Assembly: GCA_023436495.1 (NCBI GenBank) | Contig: JAEZIT010000019.1 | Span: forward strand, 1 to 13,760 | Direction: 5' to 3' | Length of the DNA stretch: 13,760 bases | From: Acidobacteriota bacterium | GTDB lineage: Bacteria > Acidobacteriota > Blastocatellia > Pyrinomonadales > Pyrinomonadaceae | Shown: piece after piece, positions 1 to 6,694 of the stretch | Layout of the letters: each line of letters begins with the position of its first letter | Position numbering within the stretch: the stretch's first letter is position 1 | The notes under the pieces: model-generated | The model's database searches: none | Told to the model about the DNA's origin: nothing | What the model saw: the letters and a program-made list of their open reading frames with translations, nothing else | Translations under genes and position numbers: made by a program

Positions 1-2
1 TT

Positions 3-197
3 TCCATGGATTGGACGATCATTGACGTTACGGAAATATCCCAAGCGAAGATCGGTGACGAGGTAATTTTGATCGGCGCCGAAGGCGGCCTCCGCGTTTC
101 TGCCGAAGACCTCGCCGGCGAATGCGATACGATCTCCTACGAAATAACCTGCGGCATCCACAGGCGCGTTCCCCGCTTGTATATGGAGCGTCGTTGA
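3..197 (+). CDS. alr: Alanine racemase, C-terminal end (partial, 5' cut by window)
   Basis: This is the last 64 codons of a gene that begins before the window; the frame is open from base 3 and the ATG at 6 is an internal Met. The sequence SMDWTIIDVTEI, then a GDEVILIG segment, then AEDLA, TISYEITCGI and the terminal RVPRLY match the end of the C-terminal beta-barrel domain of fold-type III PLP alanine racemases (family knowledge). The SMD motif corresponds to the conserved Met-Asp of the substrate-side pocket, and the CGI..RVPR.Y tail is the usual end of the family. The enzyme interconverts L- and D-alanine for peptidoglycan synthesis in the cytoplasm. The PLP-lysine domain lies outside the window. 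The next gene starts 58 bases downstream on the same strand, so the two may be co-transcribed. Confidence 0.88.
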   Translation, partial: SMDWTIIDVTEISQAKIGDEVILIGAEGGLRVSAEDLAGECDTISYEITCGIHRRVPRLYMERR

Positions 198-255
198 TCC
201 GGCGGCCCCCGAAAACTCTTGAAACCTCGCCGCTAAAAAGCCCATAATCAAATAT

Positions 256-1116
256 ATGCTGTCGATAAAGGGTTTGGACTGGAAAACCTTTTTCAAGAAG
301 CTGTACGCCAAGGTCTTCGATACCGACGTACAGAGCCGCGCGGCACAGGTGGGGTTTTATTTCTCGTTCGCGTTCTTCCCGCTGCTGCTCGTGCTGATCG
401 CTCTGTTCGGCCTTGTGCTCGAATCGACCGAAGGCCTCCGGTCCGAACTCTTCACCTACCTGCGGCAGATCATGCCATGGTCCGCGTACCAATTGGTCGA
501 AAAAACGCTCGAGGAAGTGATCGAGAACAGTTCCGGCAGCAAACTCACCCTGGGAATTTTCGTCACGCTCTGGTCGGCGTCCGCCGGCGTGGACAGCATC
601 CGCACGGCCCTGAACGCGGTTTACGAACTCGGGGAAGAACGTTCGTGGTGGAAGACGAAGCTCCAATCGCTTGTCCTGACCTTCCTTTTCATATTGCTGC
701 TTGGATTCGTGATGGCCGGCGTCACATACGGTTGGCAGCTCGTCAAGATCACCTTAGGTTCTCTCGGTTGGGAGATCACCTCCGTTTGGGTCTTGGTGGC
801 GGTGCAATGGGTGACACTGCTGTTGGTGATGATCCTCGCGACCGCCGTCATTTACAGCTGGGTTCCCTGCTTCGACAAATTCCGCTGGTTCTGGATAACG
901 CCCGGCGCCGTCGCCGCGATCATACTTTGGATACTTCTGACCAGCGGATTCCGGCTCTATCTTCAGTATTTCAATTCCTACAACAAAGCCTACGGATCGC
1001 TCGGCGCCGTCATTATCCTTATGCTCTGGATGTACCTGACCGCAATGGCCCTCCTGATCGGCGGCGCCATCAATTCGGTCCTGACGGAAATGTCTGAAGA
1101 CCGGGAAAATGACTAG
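256..1116 (+). CDS. YihY/BrkB family inner-membrane protein
   Basis: A 286-residue polytopic membrane protein of the YihY/virulence factor BrkB family, once mislabelled ribonuclease BN. About six membrane segments are visible, near residues 33-55, 98-115, 138-160, 175-200, 212-232 and 247-273. Family-like features include the A-x-x-x-x-FYFSFAFFPLLL first helix, the acidic segment after residue 55 (ESTEGL), the TLWSASAGVDSIRTALN block around 104-120, and the C-terminal YNKAYGSLGAVIILMLWMY block followed by GGAIN. Length is normal for the family. The biochemical role of the family is not settled, so no substrate is proposed. The ATG at 256 has no good Shine-Dalgarno sequence, but the N-terminus begins where homologues normally do. 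It follows the alanine racemase gene by 58 bases. No clear terminator is seen after it, although the next gene converges from the other strand. Confidence 0.9.
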   Translation: MLSIKGLDWKTFFKKLYAKVFDTDVQSRAAQVGFYFSFAFFPLLLVLIALFGLVLESTEGLRSELFTYLRQIMPWSAYQLVEKTLEEVIENSSGSKLTLGIFVTLWSASAGVDSIRTALNAVYELGEERSWWKTKLQSLVLTFLFILLLGFVMAGVTYGWQLVKITLGSLGWEITSVWVLVAVQWVTLLLVMILATAVIYSWVPCFDKFRWFWITPGAVAAIILWILLTSGFRLYLQYFNSYNKAYGSLGAVIILMLWMYLTAMALLIGGAINSVLTEMSEDREND

Positions 1117-1246
1117 TTTGGCGGCGCGAGAAATTTATCCTCACGCAGTCGAGCGGCAGTCCATATCTACACCAAACTCACTTTCCAAGCAACTACGCCA
1201 TTTTCGTCGTACGCATGCGGCGTCCCTGACTATTGGTGTCCGTCGG

Positions 1247-1717
1247 CTATTTCGGTATCGGCAATTTGATCGCCGTTTGACTGTCGCGGTTCGTGGGGTC
1301 AGGCGAAAACAATATGAATTCGCGGTCATCGAAACGCAAATACCAGCCGCGACGCTCTACCTGGATGCCGCCCAAGCCGCGTACTCCCTTTATGTACGCT
1401 TCCGCGATCTCTTTATCGTCAAACAGATTGGCATTTATCACCCGTTTATTGCCGAATCGTCTGGAGAGCTTCATGCCGATCCGTTCCATATCACGTTCGT
1501 TGAATAACTTGCTGTCACAGTAAACAAACGCAATGCAGCTTTCGTCCTTCGTGCATTTCACCTTTAACACTTCAAATTCCGGACCTCGGATTCGCCCTAT
1601 GTTTCGTTGTGCCTGGTCCAGCGTTCCAAAATTTGTTGCAGATGCAACGTCGGCCCGAAATAACAAAAACAAACACGCAAAGACAATAAAGGTTTTCATA
1701 GGCCTTATTAAATTCAT
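1247..1717 (-). CDS. Small exported protein of unknown function
   Basis: A 156-residue protein I do not recognise. The N-terminus is a clear signal peptide: Arg and Lys near the start, a hydrophobic core FIVFACLFLLF, and an Ala-x-Ala type site at VASA (residues 24-27). The mature part is mixed and basic, has three cysteines in a short stretch (KCTKDESC..., ...VYC, about residues 55-67), and ends in a beta-rich segment (WYLRFDDREFILFSPD). Two starts are possible: ATG 1717, which overlaps the TGA of the upstream reading frame as TGATG, or ATG 1699 (MKTF), which gives a more compact signal peptide. I keep 1717 because of the overlap. It is the last gene of the - strand run of small exported proteins. 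An antisense open frame across it (1109-1507) is not coding. Confidence 0.72.
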   Translation of the reverse strand: MNLIRPMKTFIVFACLFLLFRADVASATNFGTLDQAQRNIGRIRGPEFEVLKVKCTKDESCIAFVYCDSKLFNERDMERIGMKLSRRFGNKRVINANLFDDKEIAEAYIKGVRGLGGIQVERRGWYLRFDDREFILFSPDPTNRDSQTAIKLPIPK

Positions 1718-2113
1718 CAGATTCTATTTCTCGAAACGGAACGAATTTCACTCTTGTGCCACAGTCTCGTAGTAATAATGACCAATTGGTAAACCCAAAG
1801 GCCGACGATTAATGAAAAGCCTGTAACATCGAGTGCTGCGGATTCACGCAAAAGCAAACTGTAAGGCGGTACCTCATCCGATAGCAAGCACTTGCTCGCA
1901 TAAATATATGTATAGTGGAAAAGTAGAAGACATAATGCCCCTATACATATGACAGATGAAAGCAGACCCCTCTTTGTAAATTGGAGGGTAGTGAATACTA
2001 ATATTAGTCGCAGATATAAAGGTATTCAGATCCCGCGATCTTCTTTGCCGCACCGGAGGTGCATCAGATTCGCCCAGGCCCGCAACATTGCAAGTAAATC
2101 TCACCAAGCTCAT
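1717..2113 (-). pseudogene. Frameshifted two-helix membrane protein gene (hidden ORF)
   Basis: One - strand frame is open for 102 codons from 2025 to the TGA at 1719-1717. It has no ATG, GTG or TTG before its first helix, so a simple ORF search misses it. It reads as a plausible small membrane protein: basic KRG, a helix SSVICIGALCLLLF, a loop with SDEVPPYSLLLRE, a second helix SLIVGLWVYQLVII, and a basic tail RLWHKSEIRSVSRNRI. An ATG at 2113 (overlapping the upstream stop as ATGA) opens another frame down to 1874. A single one-base shift somewhere between about 2025 and 1945 would join the two into a gene of about 131 codons. That gene would be coupled at both ends, ATGA upstream and TGATG downstream. 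Runs of four C at 1938-1941 and 1967-1970 are candidate slip or error sites. Whether this is a real mutation or a read error cannot be told from here. Confidence 0.42.
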
Positions 2114-2610
2114 TTTGGGTCCACTTTTGACAAAATTATCACGCGTTTTCCCTCTCTTCGGTCCTCAGTATAAGGGCGTATTGTTTCCGTCAGCATCAAC
2201 GTATTGCCTTCGACTTTCACTTCATACCTTTTGATAAGTCGATCATAAAACGGATGCAATTTCAGTTCCGGCGTTAGGGTTAACGTAGTTCCGCTGAATT
2301 CGTATCGGCCGGCAAACGACTGATATCCGATCTCATCTGTATTTTGCGGAAATTTTGAGAACCAATCGGTGTTTCTGGTCTGATCCATAATCGAAACACT
2401 AAAATAACCGTTCATAAAGAAATACATTCCCGACCAATCCGTTGGCTTACGGTCGACCCTCATATTCTTGGGTTTTGTATAATCCGTAGACTCCGACACC
2501 AATTGATAAACGCCATCGATCTGAATATTCGTCTGCCCGGAAACGATCAAAGCCGGATCCGCCCAAACAATCATAATGAGGAAAAGGAAACTTCCAAATA
2601 CCCTGCACAT
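2110..2610 (-). CDS. Exported lipocalin-like small protein
   Basis: A 166-residue protein with an N-terminal signal sequence (hydrophobic FGSFLFLIMIVW, probable cleavage near VSGQ, residues 23-26). The mature part looks like the lipocalin-like/calycin fold found in many small bacterial proteins. It has DGVYQLVSES at the start, then GMYFFMNGYFSVSI, then a GRYEFSGTTLTLTPEL strand pair, and YEVKVEGNTLMLTE near the end. This order (opening G/D-x-Y-x-L, a central Y/F-x-F hairpin, a late G-N-T-L-x-L hairpin) is typical, but the assignment is by pattern only and the ligand is unknown. The ATG at 2610 is preceded by a purine-rich AAAGGGGG about 11 bases upstream. Its TGA overlaps the ATG of the next frame (ATGA), which suggests translational coupling. 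Confidence 0.75.
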   Translation of the reverse strand: MCRVFGSFLFLIMIVWADPALIVSGQTNIQIDGVYQLVSESTDYTKPKNMRVDRKPTDWSGMYFFMNGYFSVSIMDQTRNTDWFSKFPQNTDEIGYQSFAGRYEFSGTTLTLTPELKLHPFYDRLIKRYEVKVEGNTLMLTETIRPYTEDRREGKRVIILSKVDPK

Positions 2611-2627
2611 TTACCGATATCCCCCTT

Positions 2628-2656
2628 TGTATAATGCGATCATAAAAAGGCTTGAA
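2628..2656 (-). promoter_or_regulatory. Possible sigma-70 type promoter for the lipocalin-like gene
   Basis: On the - strand, TTCAAG (2656-2651) and TATACA (2633-2628) are separated by 17 bases and lie just upstream of the start at 2610. The match is partial and the surrounding region is AT-rich, so this is only a candidate. The rest of the 181-base gap (2611-2791) has a weak hairpin (AGCC/GGCT around 2747-2760) and a purine-rich AAGGAGGA with no start codon after it. Confidence 0.25.
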
Positions 2657-2791
2657 AAGGCCGAATTTGAAAATTCCCTTCCCCGCGCATCCAACGCCCG
2701 TTATATTCCGCTTTCTACTTAAAAAAGTTGTGGCCGATCCTCCTTAAGCCAACTTGGGCTACTTTAAAACAATATTGAAAGTCCTTGGAAC

Positions 2792-3430
2792 CTACAGTTC
2801 AGATTTTTTACATTCGTACGATTCGGTACTTTCTCGCCACTCTATGTGACAATTCTCGGCGGTGCCGTCCGATGAATACCGATAGGCCGATAGTCCGACC
2901 CGCGACCGACCGACGTATAGGGTGGACAAATCCTGGCCCCTAAAAACATATTTTGGAGCGGCGATGAATTGGTCCTTTAAAGGTTCTTTTGGACTATTAA
3001 AAATGAGCAGTGAAAATCGTTCCGCTGAATCCGAATTCTTACTTACGGCTAAAACTAGCAGATCTTCACTTGTATCGCCGTTAAAATCTCCTTGAATTTG
3101 CACCGGGCAATTCGTCCAGCGTTCGATATCGGCCCGATATCGGCCGTCGATCGGTATTGCTGAAAATCTGAAATCTTCCGAACGAGCTAATTCCAACGAA
3201 TTCTCTGACGAAAACTCAGACCACACTTTTGCGAAATCTTCAGAAAAGCGAGAGAACTGTGTGCAGGCTCGGAATCGATCATGTTTGAGCCGGTTCAATT
3301 CCTTGTTTTCAGAAGGTCCGATTCGTTCCTGTTGATTTGAGTACTCTCGATTTCGCGGCATATTACAGGCGACTGTCATCGATAACGTCGCAGCAAGAAG
3401 CATATTAGTAATTAATGAACTAGACATCAT
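2792..3430 (-). CDS. Exported lipoprotein with an FG-GAP-like calcium loop
   Basis: A probable lipoprotein of 212 residues when read from the ATG at 3430. A longer frame starts at 3469, but 3430 has an AGGA about 11 bases upstream and gives a compact lipoprotein signal: hydrophobic SLITNMLLAATLS followed by the lipobox TVAC, with the Cys at residue 22. The body is hydrophilic, with a helical, Phe/Ser/Glu-rich stretch. It then has GDFNGDTSEDLLVLAV, a D-x-N-x-D/T-x-x-D loop followed by strands, as in FG-GAP/VCBS proteins. A second cysteine pair near the end (ENCHIEW, YECKKSEL) could form a disulfide. No function is recognised. It lies directly after the orphan RHS fragment on the same strand, so it could be RHS-associated cargo; that is inference from position only. 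Confidence 0.72.
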   Translation of the reverse strand: MMSSSLITNMLLAATLSMTVACNMPRNREYSNQQERIGPSENKELNRLKHDRFRACTQFSRFSEDFAKVWSEFSSENSLELARSEDFRFSAIPIDGRYRADIERWTNCPVQIQGDFNGDTSEDLLVLAVSKNSDSAERFSLLIFNSPKEPLKDQFIAAPKYVFRGQDLSTLYVGRSRVGLSAYRYSSDGTAENCHIEWRESTESYECKKSEL

Positions 3431-3471
3431 CGTCGAGACATCCTGCAATTTATATCCGGGCTCGACCATAC

Positions 3472-3532
3472 GGCGGAGCTTGCCGCCTCAACCCTAAATA
3501 TTTCCCGCCCATCTTCTTCATCAGCCTGATGA
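3472..3532. repeat. Two short inverted repeats beside the orphan RHS fragment
   Basis: GGCGG/CCGCC arms at 3472-3476 and 3483-3487 form a 5-bp stem with a 6-base loop. TCATCAG/CTGATGA arms at 3518-3524 and 3526-3532 form a 7-bp near-perfect palindrome with one central base. The second ends 8 bases before the RHS fragment. Neither is followed by a T-run on either strand, so they are not convincing terminators. They may mark a recombination edge. Confidence 0.4.
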
Positions 3533-3539
3533 GCTACTA

Positions 3540-3604
3540 AGGACTGTCCCGCCCGCCGAAGCGAACATCCTCGTAAAGCCCGTCTGGTAGTCCGTGTTCA
3601 TCAG
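3540..3604 (-). pseudogene. Orphan fragment of RHS core (duplicate of 5693-5757)
   Basis: These 65 bases match 5693-5757 of the intact RHS gene at 62 positions, without gaps. The differences are at 3545 and at one base each in the GCCGAAGCG and GTGTTCATC segments. On the - strand the fragment reads MNTDYQTGFTRMFASAGGTVL, equal to the YD-repeat stretch DTDYQTGFTRMFASAGGTVL of the RHS protein with one change, then runs into SSSSG and a stop. It is too short to be a gene. It shows that RHS core sequence was once present downstream of the present RHS gene, as expected where RHS tips are displaced by recombination. Confidence 0.85.
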
Positions 3605-3617
3605 AACGAACGCCCCG

Positions 3618-4172
3618 CTAATCCTTCCTTGAAAAAACGCTTAGATTCAGGTCTTCGAGTTTCTTTTTCGCCTCGTCCTCGTCCAAGACCACGAGCTGCG
3701 TTCGGGCTTTCCAGACTCCCGGCTTTACTTGCTGCTGCAGGTAATAGGTCTTTCCTGCCTCGACGTTCAGGGCCAGATAGCTTTGGTTCTCCGATTCCGA
3801 GCAAAAGAAACGCTCGCCCGGTTCGATCGGAAAATAGAAATAAGTTTTCCCGCGATTCACCCCAACCCAGTTCCCGTCAACAGCCAGCTTAGAATGGATC
3901 TTGTAGCCGATCATGGTCGACCGCAGCACATAGATCATCGCCTTGTCATCCGGTGCCGCCGGCATAGGCCGTTGCGACTTATCCGTAGTGGCCGTAAAGT
4001 TGGCTGACTCGCTCCCGCATGCCTTTGCCCGAAGTTCTTTCTTGTCGAGCCCTGATTCCTCCGAAACAGACCGCGCCGATCCGGCCGCCTTTTCAGGTGC
4101 CTGTGCCTTTCCGAATACAGCGCCGCCGCACGTTAGAACGCAGATAACCGAGATATAAATGAATGTTCTCAT
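3618..4172 (-). CDS. Exported DUF2846 domain protein
   Basis: A 184-residue protein with a signal sequence (MRTFIYISVICVLTCGGAVFGKAQA; cleavage probably after residue 21 or 25), a low-complexity linker, and a DUF2846 domain from about residue 77 to 170. Domain marks are AMIYVLRSTMIGYKIHSKLAVDG, then the strand GKTYFYFPIEPGERFFCSES, then LNVEAGKTYYLQQQV, and the closing L-x-x-x-D-E-x-E-A-K-K-x-L helix. These follow the family plan of 'I/Y-V-x-R ... VDG ... Y....V.PG ... L.AG.TYY'. DUF2846 proteins are small envelope proteins of unknown role. The gene starts 42 bases after the LSm-like gene and its end lies 13 bases from the orphan RHS fragment. The C-terminal SVFSRKD is short and may have been set by the recombination that left the fragment. 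Confidence 0.82.
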   Translation of the reverse strand: MRTFIYISVICVLTCGGAVFGKAQAPEKAAGSARSVSEESGLDKKELRAKACGSESANFTATTDKSQRPMPAAPDDKAMIYVLRSTMIGYKIHSKLAVDGNWVGVNRGKTYFYFPIEPGERFFCSESENQSYLALNVEAGKTYYLQQQVKPGVWKARTQLVVLDEDEAKKKLEDLNLSVFSRKD

Positions 4173-4214
4173 GATCTTAATAATTTACTGACAAAAGCCT
4201 CTCGACGAATGCAA

Positions 4215-4601
4215 TTAGTCCCGGAACGACAAAGACATCGCAACTACAAAAAGGGTGATAACCAATAAAACGCCGATTACGATTCCAGTCTTCTTTGAGA
4301 GGTTATTGCCCTTGACCTGCTTTACATTTTGATACTGAACTTCGGTGACCGTTCCATCCTTGTCGCTGACCACCGAAAATCCGTCATCATCTATCTCACT
4401 CACATATCCGCGTATGCGGGATTTGTCCTTTAGCTTGACTTTGACGATCGAGTCTTTACCAGTTCCGAGCTTCTCGATACCCGCCTTTACCTGTGCTGCA
4501 AGCTTTTGTTCCTTCGTTCCGGCCGCAGCATTCGACTGAAAAAAGAACAAGTTCAGTGCGAGACTGATCAGCATTACCGACATTACACGTTTTGAAGTCA
4601 T
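4215..4601 (-). CDS. Exported LSm/SH3-like protein with C-terminal membrane anchor; immunity candidate
   Basis: A 128-residue protein. The start at 4601 is chosen because GGAGGA lies 9 bases upstream; the frame also extends to 4652 inside the RHS gene, but without such a site. A signal-like N-terminus (hydrophobic VMSVMLISLALNLFFF, AAA at 25-27) is followed by a small beta-barrel-like segment at residues 38-98. That segment carries VKVKLKDKSRIRGYVSEID, then GFSVVSDKDG and TEVQYQNVKQV, the Sm-like pattern seen in many acidobacterial proteins. A transmembrane helix, IVIGVLLVITLFVVAMSL, ends the protein. The Shine-Dalgarno overlaps the RHS stop (TAGGAGG), leaving 13 bases between stop and start, so translation is probably coupled. 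Position and membrane location fit an immunity protein against a membrane-attacking RHS tip, but no known immunity family is recognised. Confidence 0.8.
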   Translation of the reverse strand: MTSKRVMSVMLISLALNLFFFQSNAAAGTKEQKLAAQVKAGIEKLGTGKDSIVKVKLKDKSRIRGYVSEIDDDGFSVVSDKDGTVTEVQYQNVKQVKGNNLSKKTGIVIGVLLVITLFVVAMSLSFRD

Positions 4602-4614
4602 AAATTGAATCCTC

Positions 4615-6090
4615 CTATCTAAATACCACTCTGAGCAGAAATGTAATCTCAAGCCCGATCAAATAAATACCGGCGGCGCTATTCCCCGAGAGTATCGCTC
4701 TTTTCATGAATTTCAGATCCGCCTTATTCTTTAACTTTTTCCATTCACGCTCGGTTATTTTTCCGGCATCAAGTAAAGCATCAATTTCAATCATATCCCT
4801 GTCGTGCTGTTGGCAGGCGGCGTCGAGTTCGTCAATAGGTGCAAGTTCCCTAGTTGAGCCATCGACCCCGTAATCAGGTGCACAGAAATATCCATAAATT
4901 GATAATAGGGTCGCGAACCCACTTGATAGAATTCCCCTAACGATCCTGACCGCTTGTTTTACACCACGCCAAAATCCCGAGAGAATACTACTGATACTAA
5001 GCCCATTCTCTCGCACAGATTGCTTGATACTCCGCCAAACGGTTTTTGCAACAATTCCCAAAATATGTTGAGCAATTACCAAGCCGGCGACGATTATTGC
5101 CCCAAGGATTATGCCGAGCGCAAGCCCATAAGTGCTAATGGTTGCAGCAAAAACAGCAACGGCTATAGCGACCCAAACCACAATCTTGATTATATTCTTA
5201 ATTATTTGTCCTATCGTCTTGACAAACTTGAAAAATTTAGAAATCCAACTCAGCCCCAACGGATCGACTTGGTTGATCGGATCGTTCCCGCAGTAGCTGT
5301 ACAAATTCAGCGTTTGCGGCGCGTTCATGTCAACCGCTTTCATCCCGATCGGATCGGCCTGTGTGAACCTGCCCTGCTTACTGTCGTATGTCCTGTTTAT
5401 CGCATAATCGAGCCCCGTTTGTGCGCTCCTCTCGTACGAAGTGAACCGCCTGTTCGTGCTGCCCGTAGTCTCGCCCGCCAGGGCCTTTCCGAACGGAAGA
5501 TGCGCCTGCTGGTAATCGCTCCCCAGCGCCGAATTCGTCGTCAGCCTCGTCCCCAACCTGTCGGGATGGTTGTATTCGGTATATTCTCCGCCCGCACCGT
5601 CCCTTTGTATTGTCGATAACTGGCTGCCGCCCAGATAGACATAGCTCTTCGTCCATTCCAGCGGCGTCTGATAGTTCTCGTGATACTCCGCCAGGACCGT
5701 CCCGCCCGCCGATGCGAACATCCTCGTAAAGCCCGTCTGGTAGTCCGTGTCCATCAGGCGGGCGTTCGTCGAACCGAACTGGAACGCCTGTACATAGCTC
5801 CCGTCGCTTTCCTTCTTTACGACCTGCAAACGGTTCGCCGCGTCGTACTCGTACCGCAACGCGTTGCCAAGCTCGTCAAACCCCGTCAACTGATTGCCGG
5901 CTTCATCGTATTCAAATCCCGTTGTCGTAATACGATTGCTCGCCGCGTCGTATGACAGGTTCGGAATGCCGTCAAGCCCGATCGGATTGCCGTCTATCCC
6001 GTTTCCCGCGCTCTGGACATTGGTCCGATTGCCGTATCGGTCACGGGCGTATTCGTTGATCAGACGTGTGGAAGATCCGGAACACGCCAT
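4615..6090 (-). CDS. N-terminally short RHS protein with phospholipase A2-like toxin tip
   Basis: A 491-residue RHS/YD-repeat protein. Residues about 17-215 hold YD repeats (DRYGNRT, YDAASNRITT, FEYDEAGNQL, YEYDAANRLQ). Residues 216-280 are the RHS-associated core (RFTSYERSAQTGLDYAINRTYD, GRFTQADPIGM, NLYSYCGNDPINQVDPLGL) that normally precedes a variable toxin tip. The tip begins after DPLGL: basic/hydrophobic helices (285-345), amphipathic segments, then from about 399 a PLA2-like region. This has YFCAPDYGVDG (loop), PIDELDAACQQHD with H429-D430, and NKADLKFM with D458, matching the order of catalytic residues in PLA2-like domains. The canonical G-x-G of the calcium loop is not intact. Full RHS shells are over 1000 residues, so this is only the C-terminal third. 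An in-frame TAA lies at 6129-6127, and AGGAGG (6107-6102) stands 11 bases before the ATG. The tip DNA is visibly more AT-rich than the core. Confidence 0.85.
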   Translation of the reverse strand: MACSGSSTRLINEYARDRYGNRTNVQSAGNGIDGNPIGLDGIPNLSYDAASNRITTTGFEYDEAGNQLTGFDELGNALRYEYDAANRLQVVKKESDGSYVQAFQFGSTNARLMDTDYQTGFTRMFASAGGTVLAEYHENYQTPLEWTKSYVYLGGSQLSTIQRDGAGGEYTEYNHPDRLGTRLTTNSALGSDYQQAHLPFGKALAGETTGSTNRRFTSYERSAQTGLDYAINRTYDSKQGRFTQADPIGMKAVDMNAPQTLNLYSYCGNDPINQVDPLGLSWISKFFKFVKTIGQIIKNIIKIVVWVAIAVAVFAATISTYGLALGIILGAIIVAGLVIAQHILGIVAKTVWRSIKQSVRENGLSISSILSGFWRGVKQAVRIVRGILSSGFATLLSIYGYFCAPDYGVDGSTRELAPIDELDAACQQHDRDMIEIDALLDAGKITEREWKKLKNKADLKFMKRAILSGNSAAGIYLIGLEITFLLRVVFR

Positions 6091-6463
6091 TGTTATCTGG
6101 GCCTCCTGTTCGTTGAATTGTGTTACTTAACGGGAATCTCGGAACTGAGAATGTCCGCATAGTAGCATTTTGGAACGACAATGTACAAGTTTTTCCTGCG
6201 CTCCGATTATCCGGAGATCGAAACCAGGCCCGCGACAGAGCAATTCCGTGCGCTTCTGCCGCCTGCTAACTGCCTCGATCGCAGTACCTCGTCAAGAAAA
6301 AACCGTGATCGCATTCTAGGGCGCGTTGGCCATCTTCGACGATCTCTGTCCGGAACTTTCGATCGCATTCCCTGTTCGCTTCCCTATCCGCTGCCTTGTT
6401 TCCTCACTCATAAATTCCCCTCCGCGAACTATCAAACCACAGCCCGCCGGGTTTCGGAATGGT

Positions 6464-6545
6464 GATTTTAATGGGATTTATGATTTTAATGATATTAATG
6501 ATATTTATGATTTTTAGCGTTATTTACGATTTTAATGATTTTTAA
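6464..6545. repeat. AT-rich 9-bp tandem repeat array
   Basis: Nine consecutive units with consensus GATWTTWAT cover 6464-6545: GATTTTAAT, GGGATTTAT, GATTTTAAT, GATATTAAT, GATATTTAT, GATTTTTAG, a 10-base CGTTATTTAC, GATTTTAAT and GATTTTTAA. The array is much more AT-rich than the DNA on either side. On the + strand the units fall in one codon frame (Asp-Phe/Ile-Asn/Tyr) but hit a stop in the sixth unit, so it is not likely to be coding. It could be slippage-generated DNA or a bent or easily melted element. Confidence 0.8.
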
Positions 6546-6663
6546 GGCCGCGAAAGACGAAAATCGATGAACATTGACCTTCGCCGACAGCGGTTCGGCG
6601 CAAAAATGTCATTAATCGGCCATTTCCGCGCCAACGATCGGGTGTATCCGCGCCGCCGGCGGG

Positions 6664-6694
6664 TTGTGACTTATTAGCGGGTCGATGTTATGAT
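6664..6694 (+). promoter_or_regulatory. Possible promoter for the SIS-domain gene
   Basis: TTGTGA (6664-6669) and TATGAT (6689-6694) resemble sigma-70 boxes, but the 19-base spacing is long. Transcription would begin near 6701, just before the GTG at 6706, which would favour the ATG at 6721 as the true start. The evidence is weak. Confidence 0.25.

Noticed and set aside
1109..1507. 132-codon + strand frame after the BrkB-like gene
   Set aside because: It is antisense to the exported protein at 1247-1717, which has a signal peptide; the product has no recognisable features.
1874..2113. 79-codon - strand frame taken as a gene on its own
   Set aside because: Its C-terminal half runs out of frame with the helix-coding frame; it makes more sense as the 5' part of the frameshifted gene.
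4954..5619. 221-codon + strand frame inside the RHS gene
   Set aside because: It lies wholly antisense to clear YD-repeat and core sequence and has no domain of its own.
6181..6517. Two + strand frames of 63-94 codons in the gap before the SIS gene
   Set aside because: They have no start signals and no family features; one simply runs into the 9-bp repeats.
6464..6545. CRISPR-like array
   Set aside because: Units are 9 bp and directly adjacent, with no spacers and no cas genes nearby.
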